From positions 620,001 to 684,000 of the forward strand of contig NZ_LMDW01000016.1 in NCBI RefSeq assembly GCF_001425205.1: a stretch of DNA of 64,000 nt, written 5' to 3'. Below, in pieces: positions 1-11,310 of the stretch (positions are counted from its first letter, which is position 1; each line of letters begins with the position of its first letter). A program made the position numbers and the translations under genes. A model generated the notes under the pieces. It was not told the DNA's origin and made no database searches. It was given only the letters and a program-made list of their open reading frames with translations. This DNA is from Variovorax sp. Root411. Its GTDB lineage: Bacteria; Pseudomonadota; Gammaproteobacteria; Burkholderiales; Burkholderiaceae_C.

Positions 1-159
1 GACGTCAAGATCGTCAAGTACAGCAAGCGCGGCGGCCAGCGCCCCGAGATCAAGACCCTGCGCGTGCTCGGCAATCAGCGCCTCACCCCTGGCGGCACCA
101 TCAAGCGCGCCAAGGCGAAGCGGCCGCTGTCGGCCAAGAAGCGCAACCAGGCGGACTGA
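1..159 (+). CDS. C-terminal end of an unidentified basic protein (5' truncated by window)
   Basis: The first 52 codons form an open frame ending in TGA at 157-159; the start lies outside the window. The visible tail is very basic, with a Lys/Arg-rich last third (KRAKAKRP, SAKKRN) like the disordered tails of some betaproteobacterial RNA-binding proteins. I do not recognise the family and assign no function. The next gene begins within a few bases of this stop, so the two may be co-transcribed. That a coding frame exists here is well supported by codon use and by the tight junction; identity is unknown. Confidence 0.55.
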   Translation, partial: DVKIVKYSKRGGQRPEIKTLRVLGNQRLTPGGTIKRAKAKRPLSAKKRNQAD

Positions 160-161
160 GC

Positions 162-920
162 TTGGTGGCAGCGCAAGGCGTCCAGCGCCACATCCTCTGC
201 ATGAAATGGGGCACGAAGTACGGCCCCGAATACGTCAACCGGCTCTACGCGATGGTGCGCCGCAACCTCCGCGGCGATTTCAAGTTCGTGTGCCTGACCG
301 ACGACGGCAACGGCATCCACCCCGAGGTGACGTGCCTGCCGATCCCGCCGCTCAACCTGCACCTGGCCCCGGGCCAGCGCGATGGCGCCTGGAAGAAGCT
401 CACGACCTTCGAGCAGGACCTGCACGGCCTGCGCGGCCCCGCCCTCTTCCTCGACCTCGACGTGGTGGTTGTCGGCAGCCTTGACGCCTTCTTCGAGCAG
501 CCGGGCGAATTCCTGATCATTCACGACTACGCCCGCCCCTGGCGGCGCGAGCGGGTCACGGGCAATTCGTCGGTCTACCGTTTCGAGCTGGGCGCCCATG
601 CCGACGTGCTGGCGTATTTCCGCGCCAACATGGACAAGGTCCAGGCCGAGTACCGCAACGAGCAGGCCTACCTTTCGGACGTGCTCCACAAGCAGGGCAA
701 GCTGGCCTACTGGCCCGACGCCTGGTGCCCGAGCTTCAAGTACCACGGCATCCCGACCTGGCCGACCAACTACTGGGAAGAGCCCTTCGTGCCCGAGGGC
801 GCACGCATCATGGTGTTCCATGGCGAGTGCAACCCGCCGGACGCGCTGGCGGGCCGCCGCAACCGGGCCTTCCGGTACATCCGGCCTGCGGGCTGGGTCG
901 CCAAGTATTGGAAAGAGTGA
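162..920 (+). CDS. putative glycosyltransferase with a DxD motif
   Basis: A protein of up to 252 residues that looks like a nucleotide-sugar-dependent glycosyltransferase of the GT-A fold. A hydrophobic strand ends in Asp-Leu-Asp at residues 98-100, followed by four valines; this is the DxD motif that binds the metal and the sugar nucleotide in such enzymes. There is no signal peptide or membrane segment, so it is probably cytosolic or peripheral at the inner membrane, perhaps acting on surface polysaccharide. Acceptor and sugar are unknown. The 162 start is TTG; an ATG at 201 (protein of 239 residues) is at least as likely. It starts two bases after the preceding stop codon. Confidence 0.7.
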   Translation: MVAAQGVQRHILCMKWGTKYGPEYVNRLYAMVRRNLRGDFKFVCLTDDGNGIHPEVTCLPIPPLNLHLAPGQRDGAWKKLTTFEQDLHGLRGPALFLDLDVVVVGSLDAFFEQPGEFLIIHDYARPWRRERVTGNSSVYRFELGAHADVLAYFRANMDKVQAEYRNEQAYLSDVLHKQGKLAYWPDAWCPSFKYHGIPTWPTNYWEEPFVPEGARIMVFHGECNPPDALAGRRNRAFRYIRPAGWVAKYWKE

Positions 921-954
921 GAGGCAAGAGGCGGCAAACTGCCGCCTCCGCACT

Positions 955-1371
955 TCAGCCCGGCTTGCGGGCGCCCATGCGCCAGAGCAGCACGCCGGCA
1001 CACAGCCACTGCACGAAGTACATGCCGCTGCCCACGGCGTGCCACAGCTTGAGGTTCTCGCGCGCCATGATGCGCGGCGCCACGGCGTACTGCTGAAGCA
1101 GCGCCAGCAACAGTGCACCCAGGACGAAGAAGATGGCCGTCATCGCCGCCCCGTCCATGCGCTCGTCGGCCTTGGACCTGAAATGGATCAGCAGGATCAG
1201 TCCGCAAGCAATTGCGATCCAGCTCTGCGCCTCGAACAATTGGCCGGCGAAGTTGCCCGCCACCGATGGATTGCCCAGCTTCGCGAACAGCATCGGCACC
1301 ACCAGGAAGCCGATCGTGGTGAGGCTGCCCCACCAGAAGGCGGCCAGCATCAGCGCAATGCGGTCTTTCAT
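955..1371 (-). CDS. DUF4149 (TMEM205-like) integral membrane protein
   Basis: A 138-residue membrane protein with four predicted hydrophobic helices, near residues 5-28, 50-64, 74-96 and 112-132. Length and helix layout match the DUF4149 family, whose function is not established. It lies 11 bp downstream of greA in the same direction and is probably in the same transcript. It converges with the glycosyltransferase gene across a 34-bp gap. The family assignment rests on overall pattern and on the greA neighbourhood, where such genes are often found in Burkholderiales. Confidence 0.75.
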   Translation of the reverse strand: MKDRIALMLAAFWWGSLTTIGFLVVPMLFAKLGNPSVAGNFAGQLFEAQSWIAIACGLILLIHFRSKADERMDGAAMTAIFFVLGALLLALLQQYAVAPRIMARENLKLWHAVGSGMYFVQWLCAGVLLWRMGARKPG

Positions 1372-1382
1372 GGATCGAAAAA

Positions 1383-1859
1383 TCAGAGGTAGCGCACGGC
1401 CACGATCTCGTAGCGCTTGAGTCCGCCGGGCGCCTGCACTTCGGCCGTGTCGCCCTCTTCCTTGCCGATCAGCGCGCGCGCGATCGGGCTGGAAATGTTG
1501 ATCAGGCCGAGCTTCAGATCGGCTTCGTCTTCACCGACGATCTGGTACTTCACCGCGTCGCCGCTCTCCTCCTCTTCGAGCTCCACGGTAGAGCCGAACA
1601 CCACCTTGCCGCCTGCATCGAGCTCGGACGGATCGATGATCTGCGCGGCCGACAGCTTGCCTTCGACCTCCTGGATGCGGCCTTCGATGAAGCCCTGGCG
1701 GTCCTTGGCGACTTCGTATTCGGCGTTCTCGCTCAGGTCGCCCTGGGCGCGCGCTTCGGAGATGGCGTTGATGACCCAGGGACGGTCCACCGTCTTGAGC
1801 TGGTGCAGTTCGGCGCGCAGCTTTTCGGCACCGCGCTTGGTAATTGGAATGGTGGCCAT
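1383..1859 (-). CDS. greA: transcription elongation factor GreA
   Basis: A 158-residue protein with the full GreA layout: an N-terminal antiparallel coiled coil (about residues 1-75, starting MATIPITKRG and including the acidic tip region ENAEYEVAKD) and a C-terminal FKBP-like domain that binds the RNA polymerase secondary channel. GreA stimulates transcript cleavage by backtracked RNA polymerase. The length equals the family norm. ATG at 1859 is preceded by GGAGAA at good spacing, which fixes the start. A perfect 10-bp hairpin lies just upstream in the leader and could act as an attenuator. Confidence 0.97.
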   Translation of the reverse strand: MATIPITKRGAEKLRAELHQLKTVDRPWVINAISEARAQGDLSENAEYEVAKDRQGFIEGRIQEVEGKLSAAQIIDPSELDAGGKVVFGSTVELEEEESGDAVKYQIVGEDEADLKLGLINISSPIARALIGKEEGDTAEVQAPGGLKRYEIVAVRYL

Positions 1860-1881
1860 GTTTGGTTCTCCATAAAGCGAA

Positions 1882-1907
1882 ACCGCCGAACGATGCCGTT
1901 CGGCGGT
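1882..1907 (-). promoter_or_regulatory. 10-bp perfect hairpin in the greA leader, possible attenuator
   Basis: On the minus strand ACCGCCGAAC and GTTCGGCGGT form a perfect 10-bp stem around a 6-base loop, followed by TTCGCTTT. It lies between the kdoO stop and the greA start, about 20 bases before the ATG. The T-run is weak, so this is either an imperfect terminator for kdoO or an attenuator for greA. E. coli greA also has a leader terminator that yields the GraL RNAs; likeness to that system is an inference. Confidence 0.55.
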
Positions 1908-1923
1908 CGATTGGGGGGACAGG

Positions 1924-2793
1924 TCAGACGAGATTGCGTCCGGTCAGCCGGCTCAAGATGGCGAGCGGGCTCGAGTCGGGATTGTATTGCTTCGAAGCGG
2001 CCAGATGAAGGGTCTGCTCGAGCATGTACTGGCCCGCCATCACGGCGTGCGAGGTCTGGTCGGAGAAGCACACCCACACCGAGCCCGGCGGAAACTCGGC
2101 CTTTTCCTGCGGCGAGTTTTCCTGGTACGCCATGTCCGACTTCATGCCATCGTGCAGCTGCAGCATCAGGTGGTCGTACTCGCTGCGGAAAGACTTGGTC
2201 ACGTGCAGCGCCTGCAGCAGCCTGGCTTGCCAGCGCACATATGGCTTGGCGCGCGGCAGGAAGCGCTTGGCGATGTCCTCGAAAGGCTCGCCCACGCGCC
2301 ACACGCGCGGCGCGCCTTCGGGATTGACGTTGGTGAACACACGCAGGATGCGTTCGCCATAGTTGGGGCGCGACGGGAACGCATCGACGTGCAAACGCCG
2401 ATCGTCCGCGCGCCACGACTGCACGCGCGTCTCGACCTGCGCCGGCCGGTAGCTCGTGGGCGCCAGCCGCAAGGCCGGCGTGTAGTGCGGCAGCAGCCCA
2501 TGAATGAGCTGCGTGGCCTGTGCACGGAAGCGCCCCACCATCGCCGCGGCCTTGCGCTGCACCGCCTCGTCGCCGACAGCGCCCTTGAGCTTGCCATTGG
2601 CATCGAGGCTGATGTTGCGCACATCGGGCGACAGCAGGCTCGGCGTGAGCAGGCCACGCTCTTCGGTCAGCAGCTCGAAGCCCAGGCGCGGGAAATACAG
2701 CACCTTGCCCGCTTCCAGCTCCGCGATCCACGCCTCGTTCGGCGTGGCCGCGCTCCAGTCGCTCAAGTCCAGTTCGACGAGCTGCGTTTCCAT
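1924..2793 (-). CDS. kdoO: Kdo hydroxylase KdoO, LPS inner-core dioxygenase
   Basis: A 289-residue protein that resembles the Kdo 3-hydroxylases of Burkholderia and Yersinia. These iron- and 2-oxoglutarate-dependent enzymes convert a Kdo residue of lipid A-Kdo to Ko. Likely metal ligands are H135 and D137 in the HVDAFP motif and a later histidine in SDQTSH (H249). There is no signal peptide, which fits a cytosolic enzyme acting before LPS export. It sits 8 bp downstream of carB and upstream of greA, away from the lipid A genes at 8.8-12.3 kb. The family call is by recalled similarity; ligand roles are inferred from motif spacing. Confidence 0.8.
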   Translation of the reverse strand: METQLVELDLSDWSAATPNEAWIAELEAGKVLYFPRLGFELLTEERGLLTPSLLSPDVRNISLDANGKLKGAVGDEAVQRKAAAMVGRFRAQATQLIHGLLPHYTPALRLAPTSYRPAQVETRVQSWRADDRRLHVDAFPSRPNYGERILRVFTNVNPEGAPRVWRVGEPFEDIAKRFLPRAKPYVRWQARLLQALHVTKSFRSEYDHLMLQLHDGMKSDMAYQENSPQEKAEFPPGSVWVCFSDQTSHAVMAGQYMLEQTLHLAASKQYNPDSSPLAILSRLTGRNLV

Positions 2794-2801
2794 GAAGGCA
2801 C

Positions 2802-6042
<3,241 letters not shown>

Positions 6043-6050
<8 letters not shown>

Positions 6051-7227
6051 TCTTGCTCTCCGTCTTGTGCTTTTCCATGAGTGCCGTGAAGCGATCGAAC
6101 AGGTAACCGATGTCGTGCGGGCCGGGCGAGGCTTCAGGGTGGCCCTGGAAGCAGAACGCGGGCTTGTCGGTGCGCGCCAGGCCCTGCAGCGTGTTGTCGA
6201 ACAAGCTGATGTGGGTGGGACGCAGGGTGGCTGGCAGCGACTTCTCGTCGACCGCGAAGCCGTGGTTCTGGCTGGTGATGCTCACGCGGCCGTTGTCGAG
6301 GTCCTTCACCGGATGGTTCGCACCGTGGTGGCCGAACTTCATCTTGAAGGTCTTGGCGCCCGAGGCGAGCGCCATGATCTGGTGACCCAGGCAGATGCCG
6401 AACGTGGGAATGCCGGTCTCGATCAGTTCCCTGACGGCACTGATGGCGTAGTCGCAAGGCTCCGGGTCGCCGGGGCCGTTCGCCAGGAAGATGCCATCGG
6501 GCTTGAGCTTGAGAACGTCGGCCGCGGGCGTTTGTGCCGGCACCACGGTGATGCGCGCGCCACGCTGCGCGATCATGCGCAGGATGTTCTTCTTGACGCC
6601 GTAGTCGAATGCGACGACGTGGAACTGCGGCGTGATCTGCACGCCGTAGCCCGCGCCGAGCTTCCACTCGGTTTCGGTCCATTCGTAGGTCTGCTTGACC
6701 GAGACCACCTTGGCGAGGTCGAGGCCCGACATGCTCGGCGCGGCCTTGGCTGCGGCGATGGCCTTGTCGATCAGAGCCTGCGTGACAGCTTCGCCCGCGG
6801 CCAAGCCCAGGATGCAGCCGTTCTGCGCACCGCGGGTGCGCAGGTGTCGCGTGAGCTTGCGGGTGTCGATGTTCGCAATGGCCACCGTGTTGCCCGACAC
6901 GAGATACTCGGTCAGCGTGGCGGTCTTGCGGAAGTTGGAGGCGACGAGGGGCAGGTCCTTGATGATCAGGCCCGCGGCATGGATCTTGTCGGCTTCGATG
7001 TCCTCACCATTGACGCCGTAGTTGCCGACGTGCGGATACGTGAGGGTCACGATCTGCTGGCAGTAGCTCGGGTCGGTGAGGATTTCCTGGTAACCGGTCA
7101 TGGCGGTGTTGAACACCACTTCACCGGTCGTGGAGCCGGCGGCTCCGATCGAATTGCCTTGAAAGACCGTGCCGTCTGCGAGCGCCAGGATGGCGGGCGG
7201 GAAACTTCCCTTGAGAGACAAAAGCAC
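6043..7227 (-). CDS. carA: carbamoyl-phosphate synthase small (glutaminase) subunit
   Basis: A 394-residue protein with an N-terminal CarA-specific domain (about 1-150) and a C-terminal class I glutamine amidotransferase domain. The triad is visible: nucleophile C279 in GICLGHQ, then H363 and E365 in GHPEAS. It hydrolyses glutamine and channels ammonia to CarB. The start is GTG at 7227, supported by GGAG six bases upstream. That Shine-Dalgarno is half of a short inverted repeat. The gene overlaps carB by 8 bp. Confidence 0.97.
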
Positions 7228-7233
7228 TGGGTT

Positions 7234-7259
7234 CTCCGGATGGTTACGGTCGCCCGGAG
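7234..7259 (-). promoter_or_regulatory. inverted repeat covering the carA ribosome binding site
   Basis: On the minus strand CTCCGG (from 7259) pairs with CCGGAG (to 7234) around a 14-base loop, and the GGAG of the second arm is the carA Shine-Dalgarno. If formed, the 6-bp GC-rich stem would hide the ribosome binding site. The stem is visible in the sequence; a regulatory role is inference, as such short repeats also arise by chance in GC-rich DNA. Confidence 0.35.
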
Positions 7260-7347
7260 CCCCAGGCGCGTTGCCTGCGGACTGCTGCTTCAGGGGATTT
7301 TGGCGTTAAAGGCGGCCGGGCGACGCTGATTTGCGAGTAAGCCCCCG

Positions 7348-7376
7348 ATTGTAGCCCGGACTGGGTGTGTTATTTG
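7348..7376 (-). promoter_or_regulatory. candidate carAB promoter (-10 TACAAT)
   Basis: On the minus strand a TACAAT hexamer (7348-7353) matches the sigma-70 -10 consensus at five of six positions. The hexamer 17 bases upstream (CAAATA, 7371-7376) is a poor -35 match and lies in the last codons of the upstream methyltransferase gene. It would give a carA leader of about 110 bases. Tentative. Confidence 0.3.
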
Positions 7377-8155
7377 GCCTGCAGGGCTGCTCCGCTCGCA
7401 TGCAGGCAGATCGCGGCGGCCGCGGCCACATTGAGCGACTCCTCGCCGCCCGGCTGGGCGATGCGGATATGGTGCGTGGCGCGCGCCTCCAGGGCGGGCG
7501 ACACGCCCTGCCCCTCGTGGCCCATCAGCCAGGCGCAGGGATGCGGCAGGTCGGCCTTGTGAAGCCACTCGCCGTGGTGCGAGCTGGTCGCCACCAACGG
7601 TACTTTCAGGCCGTCGAGCACGTCGGCGTCCACGCCCTCGATCAGCCGCAGGCCGAAATGGGCACCCATGCCTGCACGCAGCACCTTCGGCGCCCACAGC
7701 GCCGCCGTGCCCTTGAGCGCGATCACCTGGGTGAAGCCGAAAGCGGCTGCGCTGCGAAGGATGGAGCCGGCGTTGCCGGCGTCCTGCAGACGGTCGAGCA
7801 CCACGCTGGGCGCGTCGGGGATCAGCTCCGGTCGCGCTGGCAGGTCGAGTACGAAGCCCATCGGCGCAGGCGATTCCAGGCCGCTGGCACCGCGCAGCAG
7901 ATCGTCGCTGACAACTACGGTTTTAATAGCACTACTCGCCCATTCGGCAGGGGCTGTAGGCCAGAAAGACTCCGAAAACACCGCTATCGCCGGCTTCACG
8001 CCGCGCGCAAGCGCCGCTCGGCAAAGATGATCGCCTTCGAGCCAGATGCGGCGCAGCTTGCGATAGGCGCCCGGATCCTGGGCCAGTTTGCGCAGGTCCT
8101 TGAGCAGCGGGTTGTCGCGCGAACTGATGAGGCTCGCGCCGGGATCGGTGGTCAT
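7370..8155 (-). CDS. SpoU/TrmH-family RNA 2'-O-methyltransferase
   Basis: A 261-residue SPOUT-class methyltransferase with an N-terminal RNA-binding substrate domain (about 1-100) and a C-terminal knotted SAM-binding domain. All three SpoU motifs are present: N128 and R134 in DAGNAGSILR, E214 in MGHEGQG, and N242 in the SLNVAAAAA block. It probably methylates a ribose 2'-OH in 23S rRNA or a tRNA; the nucleotide cannot be told. The ATG at 8155 was chosen because it starts MTTDPGASLI five bases after the rnhB stop; the frame stays open far upstream, but that part is antisense-frame shadow of rnhB. Confidence 0.88.
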   Translation of the reverse strand: MTTDPGASLISSRDNPLLKDLRKLAQDPGAYRKLRRIWLEGDHLCRAALARGVKPAIAVFSESFWPTAPAEWASSAIKTVVVSDDLLRGASGLESPAPMGFVLDLPARPELIPDAPSVVLDRLQDAGNAGSILRSAAAFGFTQVIALKGTAALWAPKVLRAGMGAHFGLRLIEGVDADVLDGLKVPLVATSSHHGEWLHKADLPHPCAWLMGHEGQGVSPALEARATHHIRIAQPGGEESLNVAAAAAICLHASGAALQAK

Positions 8156-8160
8156 GAGGG

Positions 8161-8883
8161 TCAGGGCGCGGCGCGCAGGTCGAGGTGCACGGCCTCGACC
8201 GTTGCCGCGAACACCGTGGGCGCGGCCGACAAGGTCTCGACGACCTGCGCGGTACCCGCTGCCGTCCGAGCCAGCGCGGCGGCAACCGGGCTGAACGACC
8301 TGCGGTGATGCACACAGGCGCCGTGGCGCTGCAGCGCTTCCAGGTGCTCCGGCGTGCCATAGCCCTTGTGGCCGGCAAAGCCGTAGTTCGGAAATTCGAC
8401 GTGCAATTGCTCGCAGAGACGGTCGCGATGGACCTTGGCCAGGATGGACGCAGCCGAAATCGCCTTGACCAGTGCATCGCCCTTGACGATGGCCTCGGCC
8501 AGCACGTCGAGCGTCGGCAGGCGGTTGCCGTCGACCAGCACCTTGGCCGGTTTCAGGCGCAAGCCTTCGACCGCGCGCCGCATCGCAAGCATCGTGGCCT
8601 GCAGGATGTTGTGCGTATCGATTTCCTCGACGCTCGCCTGGGCGATGGAGCAGCAAAGGGCCTTGGCCAGGATCTGATCGTGCAGGCGCTCGCGCTGCAA
8701 AGGTGTGAGGGCCTTGGAATCGGCCAGTCCGCGGATCGGCCGGGTGTCGTCGAGGATCACCGCCGCGGCCACCACAGGGCCCGCCAGCGGGCCGCGACCG
8801 GCCTCGTCCACGCCTGCGAGCAGGCCCGGCGCGTCCCACACCAAACGGGCTTGCTCAGCTTTCAAGAACTTTCTGGATCGCAT
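8161..8883 (-). CDS. rnhB: ribonuclease HII
   Basis: A 240-residue RNase HII, which cuts the RNA strand of RNA-DNA hybrids and starts removal of misincorporated ribonucleotides. The diagnostic N-terminal motif GVDEAGRGPLAG supplies D26 and E27 of the DEDD metal site; later acidic residues lie in VLVDGN and AKVHRD. The ATG at 8883 overlaps the end of lpxB by 29 bp. The lpxB-rnhB order is conserved in many proteobacteria. The C-terminal 35 residues after PVAAAL are extra and probably unstructured. Confidence 0.95.
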   Translation of the reverse strand: MRSRKFLKAEQARLVWDAPGLLAGVDEAGRGPLAGPVVAAAVILDDTRPIRGLADSKALTPLQRERLHDQILAKALCCSIAQASVEEIDTHNILQATMLAMRRAVEGLRLKPAKVLVDGNRLPTLDVLAEAIVKGDALVKAISAASILAKVHRDRLCEQLHVEFPNYGFAGHKGYGTPEHLEALQRHGACVHHRRSFSPVAAALARTAAGTAQVVETLSAAPTVFAATVEAVHLDLRAAP

Positions 8884-10003
8884 CGGCGCAAAGTGTCGGC
8901 GTATCGCGCTGCAATTGCACGTGCAGCTCGGAAAATCTTTGTTGCAGGGCCCGCGTCTTTTCGGGCTCGTCGAGCCAGGCCAGCGTGGCCTGAGCCAGCG
9001 CCTCGGGCGTGGCGGCTTCCTGCAGCAGTTCGGGCACCACGAACTCGCGGCACAGGATGTTGGGCAAGCCGACCCACGGCTGCAACTGCTTGCGCTGCAT
9101 CACGCGCCACGAGAGCGCGTTCATGTTGTAGGCGATGACCATCGGCCGCTTGAACAGCGCCGCCTCGAGCGTGGCGGTGCCGCTGGCGATCAGCGTGGCG
9201 TCGCAGGCGGCCAGTGCGGTGTGCGACTGGCCATCGAGCAGCTTCACCCGGCCCCTCATGCCGCTGGCCTGGAGCAAGGCCTCGACCTCGAAGCGCAGCC
9301 CCGGAAGGATGGGCGCCACGAACTGGAGCGCCGGCCGGGCCTTCTGCATCAGCGCGGCGGCGGCGAAGAATCGGTCCGCCAGGTAGCGTATCTCGGAGCG
9401 GCGGCTGCCCGGCAACAAGGCGACGACCTGTGCGTCGGACGCCAACCCGATCGCGGTGCGGGCCGCGGCGCGGTCGGGCGTCATCGGGATCACGTTGGCA
9501 ATCGGATGCCCCACGTAGCTCGCGGCAACACCCTGCTTTTCGAGCAGTTCCGGCTCGAACGGGAAGATGCACAGCACATGGTCGGCCGCAGCCCGGACTT
9601 TCTCGATGCGCTTCGGCCGCCAGGCCCAGATCGAAGGGCAGATGAAATGCACGGTCTTGATGCCCTGGCTGCGCAGGCCGGCTTCGAGATCGAGATTGAA
9701 ATCGGGTGCATCGACGCCGATGAACAGTTCGGGCCGTTCACTCAGCAACCGGGTCTTCAGCTGGCGGCGGATGCCTGCGATCTCGGCGTAGTGCCGCAGC
9801 ACCTCGACGTAGCCGCGCACCGCGAGCTTTTCCTGCGGCCACCAGCTCTGGAAGCCATGGGCCAGCATGCGGGGGCCGCCAATGCCGACGGTCTGGAGTT
9901 CGGGCCAACGGGCCAGGAGGCCATCGAGCAGCAAACCCGCGAGCAGGTCGCCGGAGGCTTCGCCCGCGACCAGCGCGAAGCGTCGCTGTCCGTCCTTCTG
10001 CAT
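8855..10003 (-). CDS. lpxB: lipid-A-disaccharide synthase
   Basis: A 382-residue GT19-family enzyme that joins UDP-2,3-diacylglucosamine to lipid X, forming the lipid A disaccharide at the inner membrane. The N-terminal signature FALVAGEASGDLLAG and the downstream PSIWAW and LPGSRRSEI motifs identify LpxB. The start at 10003 (MQKDGQRRF) is preferred because GAGG lies ten bases upstream; an in-frame ATG at 10030 would add nine residues and overlap lpxA by 17 bp. It sits between lpxA and rnhB in the standard lipid A cluster order. Confidence 0.96.
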   Translation of the reverse strand: MQKDGQRRFALVAGEASGDLLAGLLLDGLLARWPELQTVGIGGPRMLAHGFQSWWPQEKLAVRGYVEVLRHYAEIAGIRRQLKTRLLSERPELFIGVDAPDFNLDLEAGLRSQGIKTVHFICPSIWAWRPKRIEKVRAAADHVLCIFPFEPELLEKQGVAASYVGHPIANVIPMTPDRAAARTAIGLASDAQVVALLPGSRRSEIRYLADRFFAAAALMQKARPALQFVAPILPGLRFEVEALLQASGMRGRVKLLDGQSHTALAACDATLIASGTATLEAALFKRPMVIAYNMNALSWRVMQRKQLQPWVGLPNILCREFVVPELLQEAATPEALAQATLAWLDEPEKTRALQQRFSELHVQLQRDTPTLCADAIQKVLES

Positions 10004-10013
10004 CGCGGACACC

Positions 10014-10802
10014 TCAGCGCGCGATGCCACGCGTCGAGTTGGCGAGGAAGGACTCCATCAGCGCGACGTCACCTGCAGCTTCCGGCATTTCCGTCGCGAG
10101 CGCGGCAATGGCCGTGCGCGCTTCTTCGAGCGTCTTGCCCTGACGGTACAGCAGGCGATGCATCTGCTTCACCGCCGCAAGCCGCTGGGCGGAGAAGTCG
10201 CGCCGCCGCAGGCCGACGATGTTGAAGCCGCGCACTGCCAGCGGATTGCCATCGACCAGCATGAAAGGCGGCACATCCTGCGACACCGCGCTCGCGAAGC
10301 CGAGCATGGCATGCGCCCCCACCGAGACGAACTGGTGAATGCCGGTGAGCCCGCCGACCGTGACCCAGTCGGCCAGGTGCACATGCCCCGCCAGCGTGGT
10401 GTTGTTGGCCAGCGTGGTGTGGTTGTCGATATGGCAGTCGTGCGCGATGTGCGTGTACGCCATGATCCAGTTGTCGTCGCCCACGCGCGTCACGCCGCCC
10501 GCCCCCGGCACGCCGAGATTGAACGTGCAGAACTCGCGAATGACGTTGCGGTCGCCGATGACGAGCTCGGTCGGCTCCCCGGCGTACTTCTTGTCCTGCG
10601 GCACTGCCCCGAGCGACGAAAACTGAAAGATCCGGTTGTCGCGCCCGATGGTCGTGCGCCCCTCGATCACGCAATGCGCGCCGATGGTGGTGCCCGCGCC
10701 CACACGCACGTGCGGACCGATCACGGTATAGGGACCGACCGACACCGAGGCGTCGAGTTCGGCCTGGGGGTCGACGAGTGCTGTCGAATGAACCTGGGTC
10801 AT
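10014..10802 (-). CDS. lpxA: acyl-ACP:UDP-N-acetylglucosamine O-acyltransferase
   Basis: A 262-residue protein, exactly the usual LpxA length, beginning MTQVHSTALVDPQAELD. The N-terminal two thirds show repeated hexapeptides (V.IGPH, TIGAHC, TIGRDN and similar) of a left-handed beta helix, then a C-terminal helical domain. The general base histidine is probably in the AHDCHI block. It performs the first step of lipid A synthesis, acylating UDP-GlcNAc at O-3. An upstream in-frame ATG at 10853 was rejected because its 17 extra codons fall in the fabZ end region and lack family likeness. Confidence 0.97.
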   Translation of the reverse strand: MTQVHSTALVDPQAELDASVSVGPYTVIGPHVRVGAGTTIGAHCVIEGRTTIGRDNRIFQFSSLGAVPQDKKYAGEPTELVIGDRNVIREFCTFNLGVPGAGGVTRVGDDNWIMAYTHIAHDCHIDNHTTLANNTTLAGHVHLADWVTVGGLTGIHQFVSVGAHAMLGFASAVSQDVPPFMLVDGNPLAVRGFNIVGLRRRDFSAQRLAAVKQMHRLLYRQGKTLEEARTAIAALATEMPEAAGDVALMESFLANSTRGIAR

Positions 10803-10828
10803 GCCTTGTGGAAACAACTGCGGCCGGA

Positions 10829-11287
10829 TCAGTTGATCTGGCGCATGGCGCACATCAGCGTCGCCTCGCAGGCGAGTTCGCTGCCCACCAGGGCCCGGCC
10901 CTTGAACTTGGAAATGCCGGCCTTCATGCGCTCGATCTCGACTTCGAGCGTCAGCTGGTCGCCGGGTTCCACGGGCCGCTTGAAGCGTGCGCCGTCGATG
11001 GCTGCAAAGTAATAGACGGTGTTGTCGTCCGGCACGATGTCGAGCGAGTGGAACGACAGCAGGGCCGCGGCCTGGGCCATGGCTTCGAGCATCAGCACGC
11101 CCGGCATCACCGGACGGTGCGGGAAGTGGCCGTTGAAAAACGGCTCGTTCATCGTCACGTTCTTCAGCGCCGTGATGCGCTTGCCCTTTTCCATGTCCAG
11201 CACGCGGTCCACCAGCAGGAACGGGTAGCGGTGGGGCAGCAGCTTGAGGATTTGATGGATATCGAGCGCTATCGCTGGCTTTGTCAT
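10829..11287 (-). CDS. fabZ: 3-hydroxyacyl-ACP dehydratase FabZ
   Basis: A hot-dog-fold dehydratase of 152 residues that removes water from 3-hydroxyacyl-ACP in fatty acid elongation. Diagnostic segments are LLPHRYPFLLVDRV, the catalytic His in NGHFPHRPVMPG and the Glu of LEAMAQ a few residues on. The start MTKPAIALDI is chosen from family length and an AGGA about ten bases upstream. An ATG at 11314, overlapping the lpxD stop as ATGA, would add nine residues and is an alternative. Position between lpxD and lpxA is typical, linking fatty acid and lipid A supply. Confidence 0.96.
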   Translation of the reverse strand: MTKPAIALDIHQILKLLPHRYPFLLVDRVLDMEKGKRITALKNVTMNEPFFNGHFPHRPVMPGVLMLEAMAQAAALLSFHSLDIVPDDNTVYYFAAIDGARFKRPVEPGDQLTLEVEIERMKAGISKFKGRALVGSELACEATLMCAMRQIN

Positions 11288-11310
11288 GATTTTCTGTTCC
11301 TGCATCGTCG

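Noticed and set aside
8156..8839. Long N-terminal extension of the rRNA methyltransferase frame
   Set aside because: This part is out-of-frame reading through rnhB; the methyltransferase starts at the ATG at 8155 right after the rnhB stop.
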